Origin: Anderseniella sp963787895
Lineage (GTDB): Bacteria; Pseudomonadota; Alphaproteobacteria; Rhizobiales; Aestuariivirgaceae
Direction of reading: 5' to 3'
Length of the DNA: 64,000 nt
Assembly: GCA_963787895.1 (NCBI GenBank)
Contig: CAWBEX010000007.1
Coordinates: forward strand, 558,001-622,000
The notes below the pieces were generated by a model, which was not told where the DNA came from, ran no database searches, and was given only the letters and a program-made list of their open reading frames with translations. Positions 42,098-50,957 of this stretch are shown here, one piece after another; position 1 is the first letter of the stretch, and each line of letters opens with the position of its first letter. A program made the translations under genes and the position numbers.

Positions 42098-42598
42098 ATG
42101 AATGAAGACCGTGTTTCGCTACAGCCATCAGATAAGGTAAAGTTGTCGGACGCGCACGTGAAGCAGTATGTTGCAGGCGCAGGGACACTGCCAGACGGAC
42201 TCAAGCTTTATAAATTCAAATATCTCTGGGACGAGACCGAGTATGTCGGTGTCATGGCGCAGGACGTGATGAAAGTCCGGCCTGATGCCGTATCGGTTGG
42301 GGAGGACGGATACTACCGGGTCAATTACGCGAAAATGGGCATTCGCATGATGACCACCGATGAATGGTATGCTGAGCAGGACCATCAGAACTGTCTTGAG
42401 CACCTGCGCGCTATGCAGGCACACAGTGTGGATTCGCCGGAGCCTCCAGAGAAACCATCTGACATTCGCCTGAAGCGCGATGTTCAGGCGATTGGGCGTA
42501 TATCGCCGGAGCCTCCAGAGAAAACATCTGACATTCGCCTGAAGCGCGATATTGTCGAGATTGGCTTGTTTTTCCCTGTGCTGGCAGACGGGGAATAG
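42098..42598 (+). CDS. Small protein with permuted, repeated S74-type (tail-fibre chaperone) segments
   Basis: 166 residues from the ATG at 42098 (AGGAGAG upstream). The middle (residues 30-90: LPDGLKLYKFKYLWDETEYV, GVMAQDVMKVRPDAV) matches the Peptidase_S74 intramolecular-chaperone domain of tail-fibre proteins. The segment that normally comes just before it, SDIRLKRDI, is instead found twice at the C-terminus inside two 23-residue repeats (113-135 and 136-158) that start SPEPPEK. A degenerate copy (SDKVKLSDAHV) occupies the normal place. No phage genes are nearby, so this is an orphan or remodelled fragment. There is no signal peptide. Confidence 0.7.
   Translation: MNEDRVSLQPSDKVKLSDAHVKQYVAGAGTLPDGLKLYKFKYLWDETEYVGVMAQDVMKVRPDAVSVGEDGYYRVNYAKMGIRMMTTDEWYAEQDHQNCLEHLRAMQAHSVDSPEPPEKPSDIRLKRDVQAIGRISPEPPEKTSDIRLKRDIVEIGLFFPVLADGE
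42434..42571. repeat. 69-bp tandem duplication in the S74-type gene
   Basis: Two 69-base units starting at 42434 and 42503 are almost identical over their first 50 bases and encode SPEPPEK-x-SDIRLKRD blocks. They diverge only at the 3' part of each unit. Confidence 0.9.
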
Positions 42599-42842
42599 GA
42601 TCGGCACCTGGATAGGCAATAGGCTGTAGCTGGCTTTGCGGCATTTGAAACGGACCGGCGGTGGGCAACCATCGCCGGTTTCTCTTTCGGCAGCGCATTG
42701 CAAAAAATGAGACTAATAATTGCATTAAACGACGCTCTGGTTGACCGCTTGTGGCTGGCTGGTGCTATTGTGCAGGCAACCGGTTCTGCTAGTTTGCCGG
42801 AGACAAGTAACCTCTTTCCAATCAGCGGACGGTATTGCCCCC

Positions 42843-45701
42843 ATGGCCGAAGAGCCCAAGATCGACCTCAATCTGAAGACCTGGGACGAGGTGAAAACCA
42901 CGACCTGTTACATGTGCGCTTGCCGATGCGGCATCAAGGTCTATCTCAAGGACGGCACGGTCAAATATATCGAGGGCAACCGCGACCATCCGGTCAACAA
43001 GGGTGTTTTGTGCGGCAAGGGTTCTGCCGGCATCATGCAGCATTATTCACCTGCACGTCTGACCAAGCCGTTGATGCGGGTCGGACCTCGCGGGTCTGGT
43101 GAGTTCCGTGAGGTGGAGTGGGATGAGGCTCTGAAGACCGCGACGACATGGTTGTCGCAGGTGCGCTCCACAGACCCCAAAAAGCTGGCGCTGTTTACCG
43201 GGCGTGACCAGAGCCAGGCGCTGACCGGCTGGTGGGCAACGCAATTTGGTACGCCGAATTTTGCAGCCCATGGCGGGTTCTGCTCGGTCAACATGGCAGC
43301 GGCCGGGCTATATACATTTGGCGGCTCGTTCTGGGAGTTTGGCGAACCAGACTGGGACCGCACAAGATACTTCATGGTTTTTGGCGTGGCAGAAGATCAC
43401 GCGTCAAACCCGATCAAGACCGGGCTTGGCAAGCTGAAGAAAAACGGTGCCAAGATTGTTTCCATCAATCCGGTCAAGTCAGGCTACTCGGCCATTGCCG
43501 ATGAGTGGGTAGGCATCCGCCCCGGCACTGACGGATTGTTTGTTGGCGCACTGATCCACCAGTTGTTGAAGGCCGGCAAGATCGACCTCGATTATCTGGC
43601 ACGCTACACCAACGCTGCCCACCTGGTGATCCGTAATCCCGGTGGCTCTGATGACGGGCTGATCGCGCGAGACCGCAATGGCAAGGTGCTGGTGCTGGAT
43701 CAGAAAACCGGCAAGCCGTTGCCTGCTGGTGAAGCTGTAACACCTGCGCTGCATGGCGAAGTCAAACTGCCGGGCAGGGCAAAGCGCTTGGGCGTGCCGT
43801 CATTCCAGTTTGTTGCAGAGCGTTATCTGTCTGACGAATACGCGGCAGAAAAAGCAGCTGCCCATTGCGGAATTGAAGCAAAGACAATTGAGCGGTTGGC
43901 AGGTGAACTGGCACATGCTGCCTTTGAACAGTCGTTTGAACTGGACATTGCCTGGACTGATACGCATGGGCAAAAGCACAAGAAGATGACGGGCCGCCCG
44001 GTGTCGATGCATGCCATGCGCGGCATCTCGGCTCATTCCAACGGCTTTCATACCTGCCGCTCCATTCACATCCTGCAGATCCTGCTGGGTACCATCGATG
44101 TGCCAGGTGGCTTCCTGTACAAGCCGCCGTTTCCAAAAGCTGCCCCTCCCGGCCTGAAGCCCGCCGGCAAGGTGGGTGAGGTGAACCCGCTGAAGCCGCT
44201 GCCTGGCCCGCCGCTGGGCTTCGTGGCGGGCCCTGAAGACCTGCTGGTCAACGAGGACGGTTCGCCCCGGCGTATCGACAAGGCATATTCGTGGGATGCG
44301 CCGATTGCTGCGCATGGGTTGATGCATACGGTCATCACCAATGCGGCCAACAAGGACCCGTATGGCATCGACGTCTTGTTCATGTACATGGCCAACATGG
44401 GCTGGAATTCGACCATGAATACCAAGGGTATCATGGAGCACCTGACCAAAATCGACCGTGAGACGGGTGATTATGTCATCCCGAAATTCATCTATTCAGA
44501 TGCCTACTATTCCGAGACGATTGCCTATGCTGACCTGATCCTGCCGGACACAACGTATCTGGAGCGCTGGGACTGTATCTCGCTGCTTGACCGGCCGATT
44601 TCCGAGCCACATGGACCTGCAGATTCCATACGCCAGCCAGTGGTGGAACCCGACCGCGATGTGCGCCCCTTCCAGTCGGTTATGCTGGACCTGGGCGCCA
44701 GGCTGGGACTGCCGGGCATGGTCAAAGAGGACATGACGCCAAAGTTCCCCGGCGGGTATGCCGACTACATCGTCAACCACGAGCGCGGGCCAGGCATTGG
44801 CCCGCTGGCAGGTTTCCGCGGTGTCGACGGCAAGAAGGAAGGCAAGGGCGAGGTTAACCCGAACCAGCTTGATGACTACATCAAGAACGGCTGCTACTGG
44901 AAATATGATATGCCCGAGCACATGCGCTATTACCGCATGGCCAACAAGGATTACCTGGAATGGGCGCAAGGGTTCGGCTTTAACCCCAATGCCAACCAGA
45001 TCATGTTCAACCTGTATTCAGAGACCATGCAGAAATTCCGGCTTGCTGCACGCGGGCACGGCGATGTCGTACCGCCGCAGATGCATCGCCGCCGGGTGGA
45101 GGCATTCTTTGATCCCGTGCCAATGTGGTATGCGCCGTTTGAAGAGGCGATGACCGATGCGCAGGATTTTCCGATGCACGCAATTACCCAGCGGCCAATG
45201 GCGATGTACCATTCATGGGGCTCGCAGAATGCCTGGCTGCGCCAGATACTTGGGCGCAACTGGCTCTACATGGAGCGCGGCCGGGCGAAGAAGCTGGGCC
45301 TGAAGGATGGCGATTGGGTGCACGTCACCAGCCACCATGGCCGCATCAAGGTGCAGCTGAAACTGATGGACGGGGTCAATCCGGACACGGTATGGACATG
45401 GAACGCCATTGGCAAAAGGTCTGGTGCGTGGAACCTCGACAAGAACGCGCCTGAAGCCAAAAAGGGCTTCCTGCTGAACCATATCATTTCAGACCTGCTT
45501 CCAGCGCGCGAAGGTGGCTACCGATATTCCAACTCTGACCCGGTGACGGGGCAGGCGGCCTGGTACGACTTGCGGGTGCGGGTTGAAAAGGCGGATGGGG
45601 CAGAAATGTCGGAACCGCAATTCGAGGCGACGAAAAAACCACCCGGTCTGTTCAAGGCAGCCATGAAAATCGGCTCACGGGCGTTGAGGGGCAAGGCATG
45701 A
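42843..45701 (+). CDS. soeA: Sulfite dehydrogenase (quinone) molybdopterin subunit, SoeA-like
   Basis: Large bis-MGD oxidoreductase of the DMSO-reductase superfamily (952 residues). An N-terminal 4Fe-4S site CYMCACRCG (C22, C25, C29) is completed by the Cys in GVLCGKGSAG. There is no twin-arginine signal, so the enzyme faces the cytoplasm like SoeA. The C-terminal molydopterin-binding domain contains LGLKDGDWVHVTSHHGRIKV. Together with the Fe-S and NrfD/DmsC-like genes that overlap downstream, the best match is cytoplasmic sulfite oxidation feeding electrons to quinone. Related complexes (polysulfide or tetrathionate reductases) are less likely next to xsc and ald. Confidence 0.88.
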   Translation: MAEEPKIDLNLKTWDEVKTTTCYMCACRCGIKVYLKDGTVKYIEGNRDHPVNKGVLCGKGSAGIMQHYSPARLTKPLMRVGPRGSGEFREVEWDEALKTATTWLSQVRSTDPKKLALFTGRDQSQALTGWWATQFGTPNFAAHGGFCSVNMAAAGLYTFGGSFWEFGEPDWDRTRYFMVFGVAEDHASNPIKTGLGKLKKNGAKIVSINPVKSGYSAIADEWVGIRPGTDGLFVGALIHQLLKAGKIDLDYLARYTNAAHLVIRNPGGSDDGLIARDRNGKVLVLDQKTGKPLPAGEAVTPALHGEVKLPGRAKRLGVPSFQFVAERYLSDEYAAEKAAAHCGIEAKTIERLAGELAHAAFEQSFELDIAWTDTHGQKHKKMTGRPVSMHAMRGISAHSNGFHTCRSIHILQILLGTIDVPGGFLYKPPFPKAAPPGLKPAGKVGEVNPLKPLPGPPLGFVAGPEDLLVNEDGSPRRIDKAYSWDAPIAAHGLMHTVITNAANKDPYGIDVLFMYMANMGWNSTMNTKGIMEHLTKIDRETGDYVIPKFIYSDAYYSETIAYADLILPDTTYLERWDCISLLDRPISEPHGPADSIRQPVVEPDRDVRPFQSVMLDLGARLGLPGMVKEDMTPKFPGGYADYIVNHERGPGIGPLAGFRGVDGKKEGKGEVNPNQLDDYIKNGCYWKYDMPEHMRYYRMANKDYLEWAQGFGFNPNANQIMFNLYSETMQKFRLAARGHGDVVPPQMHRRRVEAFFDPVPMWYAPFEEAMTDAQDFPMHAITQRPMAMYHSWGSQNAWLRQILGRNWLYMERGRAKKLGLKDGDWVHVTSHHGRIKVQLKLMDGVNPDTVWTWNAIGKRSGAWNLDKNAPEAKKGFLLNHIISDLLPAREGGYRYSNSDPVTGQAAWYDLRVRVEKADGAEMSEPQFEATKKPPGLFKAAMKIGSRALRGKA

Positions 45702-46453
45702 CCACATTACCTGACACAACAAAGCCAGGGCAAAAGAAGCTGGGGCTGGTAATCGACCTCGACACATGCGTGGGCTGTCAGGCTTGTGCGGTGTCGTGCA
45801 AGGAGTGGAATACACAAGGTTACTCCGGTCCGTTGACTGACCTTGAGCCTTATGGTCCTGACCCGGCAGGAGCGTGGCTGAACCGCATTCACGGCTATGA
45901 AACCGGCGAGGGAAAAGATGCACGGGGCTTGCATTTCCCGCGCTCGTGCCTGCATTGCGAGACACCTGCCTGTGTTACCGTGTGCCCGACAGGCGCCAGC
46001 TACAAGCGCGAAGAAGACGGCATCGTGCTGGTTAATCCCGACACCTGCATCGGCTGCAAGCTGTGTTCATGGGCATGTCCTTATGGTGCGCGTGAATACG
46101 ATCAGGACGACGGCGTGATGAAGAAATGCACCTTGTGCGTTGACCGCATCTACAACGAGAACCTTGAGCCTGAAGACCGCCAGCCAGCGTGTGTTCGCGC
46201 CTGCCCGACGGGTGCGCGCCACTTCGGCGACCTGGGTGATGAAAACTCCGATGTGTCAAAGTTGGTGAAGCAGCGCGGCGGCTTCGATCTGCTGCCGCAA
46301 ATGGACTACAAGCCGGTCAACAAATACCTTCCGCCTCGCGCGCGCCGCGATAAGGCCGGCGCGGTCAAATCCGCCTCAATGGAGACTGTCGGCAAGGGCG
46401 ATGGCTCGCTGGCAGAGCGGGTGTTTTCTTGGATCGATGGAGTGCTGAGCTGA
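45698..46453 (+). CDS. soeB: SoeB-like 4Fe-4S electron-transfer subunit
   Basis: 251-residue ferredoxin-type subunit with four Cys clusters: CVGCQACAVSCKEWN, CLHCETPACVTVCPTGA, CIGCKLCSWACPYGA and CTLCVDRI/CVRACPTGARHFGD. It would carry electrons from SoeA to the membrane subunit. The ATG overlaps the soeA stop (ATGA), and its own stop overlaps the soeC start by one base. Confidence 0.93.
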   Translation: MTTLPDTTKPGQKKLGLVIDLDTCVGCQACAVSCKEWNTQGYSGPLTDLEPYGPDPAGAWLNRIHGYETGEGKDARGLHFPRSCLHCETPACVTVCPTGASYKREEDGIVLVNPDTCIGCKLCSWACPYGAREYDQDDGVMKKCTLCVDRIYNENLEPEDRQPACVRACPTGARHFGDLGDENSDVSKLVKQRGGFDLLPQMDYKPVNKYLPPRARRDKAGAVKSASMETVGKGDGSLAERVFSWIDGVLS

Positions 46454-47391
46454 TGCATCCCGCCTATTCTGTAATTCTTTTCACAACCGCATCTGGCGCA
46501 GGTTATGGCCTGTTGGCGCTGCTTGGTCTCACTGGTGCAAGTCACGGTGCAGCGAGTAATTTCTGGTTCGGTGCCGTGTCCATGCTTGTGGCCCTTGGCC
46601 TCATCACCGTTGGCTTGTTGTCATCCACCTTCCACCTGGGTCACCCGGAACGCGCCTGGCGCGCCTTCAGCCAGTGGCGGTCCAGCTGGCTGTCGCGCGA
46701 AGGTGTGCTGGCCGTGGCAACTTATGTTCCGGCTTGTATTTTTGGCCTGCTTTGGGTTTTCGGCGGCAACGATTTACTAATTGGAATTACCGGCTGGTTG
46801 ACAGCTATCCTCGCCATGATCACGGTTTTTTGCACTGCCATGATCTATGCTTCGTTGGCCACCATACGTGCCTGGAAGCATTGGATGGTTGTGCCGGTCT
46901 ATCTCATCTTCTCGATCGCCACCGGCGCGGTGCTGCTGTTTGCTCTGGCCTGCGTGTTTGGCCGTTCCGGCATACCTGCTCTGGGCGTCATTACCATTGT
47001 GGCGCTGGCTCTGGCTGTTGTTGCCAAGATCATCTACTGGGCCAGCATCGACAATATGAAACCTATGTACACAATGGGCGACGCCACTGGGCTCGGCGGT
47101 GATGTGCGCCAGTGGGAGTTGCCGCACACCAACGAAAACTACATACAAAGCGAGATGGGCCACAAGGTGGGCCGCAAGCACGCCAAGAAGCTGCGTGTGA
47201 TTTGCCTCCTGTTTCTTGCAGCAGCAGCACTGTTGACCGCGCTTGCCTTCTACAATGAAGGCTCAATCACCACGGTGTTTGCCGTTCTGGCGGTGGTGTT
47301 GTCGGCCATTGCAGCAGTGGTTGAACGCTGGCTGTTCTTTGCCCAGGCCAGGCACGTTGTCATGCTGTTCTATGGTGAGCAGGCAGTATAG
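46453..47391 (+). CDS. soeC: SoeC-like membrane anchor (DmsC/NrfD type)
   Basis: 312-residue polytopic membrane protein, about eight hydrophobic segments, starting MHPAYSVILFTTASGAGYG. STFHLGHPERAWRAFSQWRS is typical of DmsC-like quinone-interacting anchors. It is the third gene of the overlapping soeABC set. The C-terminus ends in a helix pair with ERWLFFAQARHVVMLFYG. Confidence 0.92.
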   Translation: MHPAYSVILFTTASGAGYGLLALLGLTGASHGAASNFWFGAVSMLVALGLITVGLLSSTFHLGHPERAWRAFSQWRSSWLSREGVLAVATYVPACIFGLLWVFGGNDLLIGITGWLTAILAMITVFCTAMIYASLATIRAWKHWMVVPVYLIFSIATGAVLLFALACVFGRSGIPALGVITIVALALAVVAKIIYWASIDNMKPMYTMGDATGLGGDVRQWELPHTNENYIQSEMGHKVGRKHAKKLRVICLLFLAAAALLTALAFYNEGSITTVFAVLAVVLSAIAAVVERWLFFAQARHVVMLFYGEQAV

Positions 47392-47469
47392 GGTTTTGTT
47401 GTGTGCCCGGTTGGGCGCGTCAGTGTGGCTTCCTGTTGCCCCGGACACCTGCACGCTCCGTCTTGGGGG

Positions 47470-47661
47470 CTATGCCCGTCCACCAAAACGCATTGTCGAG
47501 ATCTGGAAGTCCAGAGGTTCTGACTGAAATTCATGCTCAAGCGGGCAGCACTTCTGCTCGCAGCCGTGACTTCTGCGGCATTCTGCTGGTCGTTGTTTCA
47601 AGCTGACATTCTGTTGGATCTCGGGGCACTTGCAAGTAACAGATTTGCGGAATTTGAACAT
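47470..47661 (-). CDS. Possible small cysteine-rich protein
   Basis: 63-residue frame starting MFKFRKSVTCKCPE with a very good RBS (GGAGGAA, 8 bases before the ATG at 47661; ATGs at 47676 and 47667 are in frame). It contains CKC, then CRRSHGCEQKCCPLEHEF, giving seven Cys in about 40 residues. That resembles small Cys-rich ferredoxin- or zinc-like proteins of alphaproteobacteria, though I cannot name a family. The gene converges on soeC. Support is RBS plus composition only. Confidence 0.4.
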   Translation of the reverse strand: MFKFRKSVTCKCPEIQQNVSLKQRPAECRRSHGCEQKCCPLEHEFQSEPLDFQISTMRFGGRA

Positions 47662-47951
47662 CGGCATTTCCTCCATTTTCCGAAATGTTAGCCGTCGTGT
47701 TCAATTTGGCATTGATTTGCATCAACGACGCAACTCCGGCCCCTGCGACTCCAGCCCAAAATTGCCGATCAAGGAGCTACAGCTTTTGGCCATTCGAGCA
47801 TGTTGCTTGTAACCTGCAATTGCTCTTTGGATAGATGCGCGCTATTCAACAAATGTTGGTCAGGATGTGAGATGCAGGGCACAAGCTTGCGCCTGGTGGT
47901 TTGGAATAGAGGCAATTTGTAGTTTCGATCTCTAAAAATTTCCGAGTGTAC
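47662..47951. other. Gene-free AT-rich stretch
   Basis: 290 bases upstream of the membrane-protein gene. I find no convincing ORF, repeat or RNA. The last 60 bases are strongly AT-rich and grade into the AT-rich 5' end of that gene, which may hold its promoter. Confidence 0.4.
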
Positions 47952-48647
47952 ATGGAATTGAAAAATAATCTTTCAGAATATAAAACAAATACAAATCAGT
48001 TTTTTAGTTTCTTGTTTTTACTTTTAATTATTACAGATATTTCGTTCATAGCTGTACACATTTTTTTATATATAAATTCTGATAATGTAAACTTCATATA
48101 CTCCAGGTATCTGGACCTCTTCAACGTCGCGAAGGATGGATCGTATCCCGAGGCGTTTCAGTATCTGAAGTTTTTTTGGTGTGGCATCATCTGCCTGTTC
48201 CATGCAGTGAGGGTTAGGCACTTTGGATTCGCGCTTGTCGGATTGTTGTTGTTCTATCTCATGTTGGATGACATGCGTCAGATCCATGAAAGTGCCGGCA
48301 GATACATAACCGAAAACGTAACGTTGGCACCGGTGCTGGGTGTCAGAATTCAGAACTATGGCGAAGTCGTTTATGCCGCGTTGATCGGGGTCCCGATTCT
48401 GGCAACTTTTGCGCTGCTTATTGCGTTCAGCCACGGAAAACTTCGTGCGCAGTTCATGGCAATTGCCGCGCTGATAGTGCTATTGGCTTTCTTCGGTGTT
48501 GTTGTCGACAGGTTGCACGTGATCGTGGCTGACTTGGGTCAGAATATCCGGGTCACTTTTGGCATTCTCGAGGACGGGGGAGAGATGATTGCTGCAAGTC
48601 TGCTCCTGTCGTATTTGTACAGAATTCACGCTGGTCTTCTGCGCTGA
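47952..48647 (+). CDS. Hypothetical polytopic membrane protein with AT-rich 5' end
   Basis: 231 residues (ATG at 47952; a GTG two codons earlier is possible) with about six hydrophobic segments, the first being FFSFLFLLLIITDISFIAVH. Polar residues placed at membrane borders, LDDMRQIHESAGRYI and GILEDGGEMIAASLLL, could form an active or binding site. The first 130 bases are far more AT-rich than the rest and than neighbouring genes, suggesting acquisition or a composite gene. Family not recognised. Confidence 0.65.
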   Translation: MELKNNLSEYKTNTNQFFSFLFLLLIITDISFIAVHIFLYINSDNVNFIYSRYLDLFNVAKDGSYPEAFQYLKFFWCGIICLFHAVRVRHFGFALVGLLLFYLMLDDMRQIHESAGRYITENVTLAPVLGVRIQNYGEVVYAALIGVPILATFALLIAFSHGKLRAQFMAIAALIVLLAFFGVVVDRLHVIVADLGQNIRVTFGILEDGGEMIAASLLLSYLYRIHAGLLR

Positions 48648-48695
48648 TGGCCAGTCCATGGGCCGGTTCCTGCCATGGTCACCAGACCATCCGGC

Positions 48696-49835
48696 CTAAT
48701 CCAGCTTCGCTCCAAGCGCGTTCATGACCATGGTCTGGAAGTGGTGAACCGCGTGTTCGCTCAGTTCAGTCTTGCCATGATCGACAATGAAACGCCCCTG
48801 GTTGTAGCCCTTCGAAGCCAGGCCACGCTGCACGCTTTCGCACAGGCCAATGTCTTCGGGCTGAAGCACGTCCTTCTGGTAGTCCGCTGCCTCTTTGAGC
48901 TGAGGCGTCAACTTGCCGCCGGGTGTGAACCAGTCCTGGTACTCGATGGTGCGGGCTGGCTCGGCAGGGTTCATCTGCAGGACGGACAGATTGGGCTCGC
49001 CCGGATAAATCCAGATGGTGAAGTTTGGCCACACGAAGAACCCTGCGTAGCCGAAGTCCACTTCGCCAGGTTGAAAACTGTAAGCCTTGGAATTGGTAGT
49101 GCGCGGAGCCGCAGCGCATTGCGACGAATACCGCTTGTGCGTAATCGTGCGGTAAGAGTTCATGTCGACAAGGTCGACGAAATCCTTGTGCGCCGGGGCG
49201 CAGTGGTAGCACTCGAGAAAATTGTCGACGAGTACCTTCCAGTTTGATTTCACATCAAATGTGTCGCGTTGCGCGAATGACAGCTTGTCGACCGACGGCA
49301 TGTATTGCCGGATCTCGTCCTCAAGTCCATCGAACTGTTCAGAAAACGGCATTGCATCCGGGTCAAGGTTGAGCATGATCAGCCCGCAGAACACTTCCAG
49401 CCTGACCTGCTTCAAAGAGAAGTCACACTTGTTGAACCCGGCAACGTTTTCCGAGTTGCGCGCAGCTATCAGTTTGCCTTCAAAGTCGAATGCCCATGCG
49501 TGATACGGACAGGTGATGACCGCCTTCTTGCCCGCGCCCGTCAGCAGTTCATGGCCGCGATGGGCACATACATTGTAAAACGCACGCAATTCACCATCGC
49601 GCCCGCGCGATACGAAAATGTTCTGCTCGTGAATGGAGGTTGTGAAATAGCTGCCGTTTTCCGACACCTGAGACACATGGCCGGCATAGTGCCAGGACTT
49701 GTAGAAGATTGCCGCTTTCTCAAGTTCGTAAGTCTCGGCGCTGGTGTAATAGCGCGCCGGCATGGTGAACGACACCGATGGATCAGCGGCAAATGGCAGG
49801 TCGTCCTTACGCTTTGCAAGAATGGTTGTATCCAT
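48696..49835 (-). CDS. Rieske non-haem iron oxygenase, alpha subunit
   Basis: 379-residue aromatic-ring-hydroxylating-type oxygenase. The Rieske 2Fe-2S ligands are in YNVCAHRGHELL and ITCPYHAWAFDFEG. The catalytic iron site is in DNFLECYHCAPAHKDFVDL. The overall layout matches quaternary-amine demethylases (GbcA, carnitine or stachydrine types). With BHMT and corrinoid methyltransferase genes downstream, a betaine-type substrate is plausible. No reductase partner is adjacent. A LysR gene is divergent. Confidence 0.87.
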   Translation of the reverse strand: MDTTILAKRKDDLPFAADPSVSFTMPARYYTSAETYELEKAAIFYKSWHYAGHVSQVSENGSYFTTSIHEQNIFVSRGRDGELRAFYNVCAHRGHELLTGAGKKAVITCPYHAWAFDFEGKLIAARNSENVAGFNKCDFSLKQVRLEVFCGLIMLNLDPDAMPFSEQFDGLEDEIRQYMPSVDKLSFAQRDTFDVKSNWKVLVDNFLECYHCAPAHKDFVDLVDMNSYRTITHKRYSSQCAAAPRTTNSKAYSFQPGEVDFGYAGFFVWPNFTIWIYPGEPNLSVLQMNPAEPARTIEYQDWFTPGGKLTPQLKEAADYQKDVLQPEDIGLCESVQRGLASKGYNQGRFIVDHGKTELSEHAVHHFQTMVMNALGAKLD

Positions 49836-49941
49836 CAACGCAGCTCCGTTGTGATCATTGATATTGTCATATGAAAAAGTTATTCTATTCCAAAATGTGC
49901 TTCAAACGATCTTTTCTTGCTCATTAGGAATAGTATTTCTT

Positions 49942-50859
49942 ATGCGAATAGACCGAAGGAGGCTGAACCATCTTGATCCGCTGGTGGTGTTTGATGCGGC
50001 AGCCCGGCACGGAAGTTTCGCTCTTGCGGCTGGCGAGTTGAATGTCAGTGCCTCTGCGGTCAGTCAGCAGGTGCGCAATCTTGAAGCTGATCTCGGCGTC
50101 CAGCTTTTCGAGCGCGCTCATCGCTCCGTTCAGCTGACAGACCGTGGCAAGCTGTTTCAGAACAGTGTGTCCCTGGCGCTGACACGCCTTGCCAGTGCGG
50201 TAGACGAGGTCAGGCAGGACACCCGCGGTGGCGAGCTGGAGATAGTGACGGACACCTCGATTGCCGCAATGTGGTTGTTGCCCAGGCTTCACCATTTTCA
50301 GCAATCGCATCCGCAATGCGCATTGCGTCTGACCACGACTGATGTGCAGGCGCAATTGCTGGGCAGCCCGTTTCAACTGGCCATTGCTCATGGGCGCGGC
50401 AACTGGGTGGGACATGAATCGCGGTTGCTGTTTCAGGAGGAGGTGTTTCCCGTCTGCTCACCACGGTATCTGGATAGCCTTGGCGGGGGCATTGGCCTTG
50501 ATGACCTTCCGGAGTTGGATTTGCTCGATCTGGAATATGAGCAATGGCACTGGATGAATTGGGCCATCTGGTTGACTGAGAATGGCCTGGCGCTGCCAAA
50601 GGTCAGACGCAAGATGAAGCTCAACAACTATCCGCTGGTGATCGATGCTGCACGCAATGGCAGCGGAATGGCGCTCGGCTGGCGGCACCTTGTTGATGAA
50701 GACCTTGCCAGCGGCAGACTGGTGCAGCCTTTCAAGGCAAGCCTCAGCACGCAATATGGATATCACCTCATCTGGCCGTTCAATGACGCCTTGAGCGACA
50801 TGGCTTCAGCTTTCCTCCATTGGTGCATTGAAGCGGCAGGTGGCAAGCCGTTGAAATGA
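49942..50859 (+). CDS. LysR-family regulator, GcvA-like
   Basis: 305 residues from MRIDRRRLNHLDPLVVFDAA (ATG 49942, AGGAA upstream). The HTH is GSFALAAGELNVSASAVSQQ. The C-terminal sensor domain holds the GcvA-like SPRYLDSLGG and LDLEYEQWHWMNWAIWL. It is divergent from the Rieske oxygenase gene, so it most likely controls that gene. Confidence 0.92.
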   Translation: MRIDRRRLNHLDPLVVFDAAARHGSFALAAGELNVSASAVSQQVRNLEADLGVQLFERAHRSVQLTDRGKLFQNSVSLALTRLASAVDEVRQDTRGGELEIVTDTSIAAMWLLPRLHHFQQSHPQCALRLTTTDVQAQLLGSPFQLAIAHGRGNWVGHESRLLFQEEVFPVCSPRYLDSLGGGIGLDDLPELDLLDLEYEQWHWMNWAIWLTENGLALPKVRRKMKLNNYPLVIDAARNGSGMALGWRHLVDEDLASGRLVQPFKASLSTQYGYHLIWPFNDALSDMASAFLHWCIEAAGGKPLK

Positions 50860-50957
50860 CTCAGTTCTCCCGTTTTCCTGCGACTTTGGGTTGAGTTGAA
50901 CGTTCTGTTTACGACTCTTGTTTACCATCTTCCTCGTTAGTTCCGGGGGAAGTTAGT

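Noticed and set aside
42098..42598. Prophage remnant
   Set aside because: Apart from the S74-like fragment there is no integrase, terminase, capsid or att-like repeat nearby.
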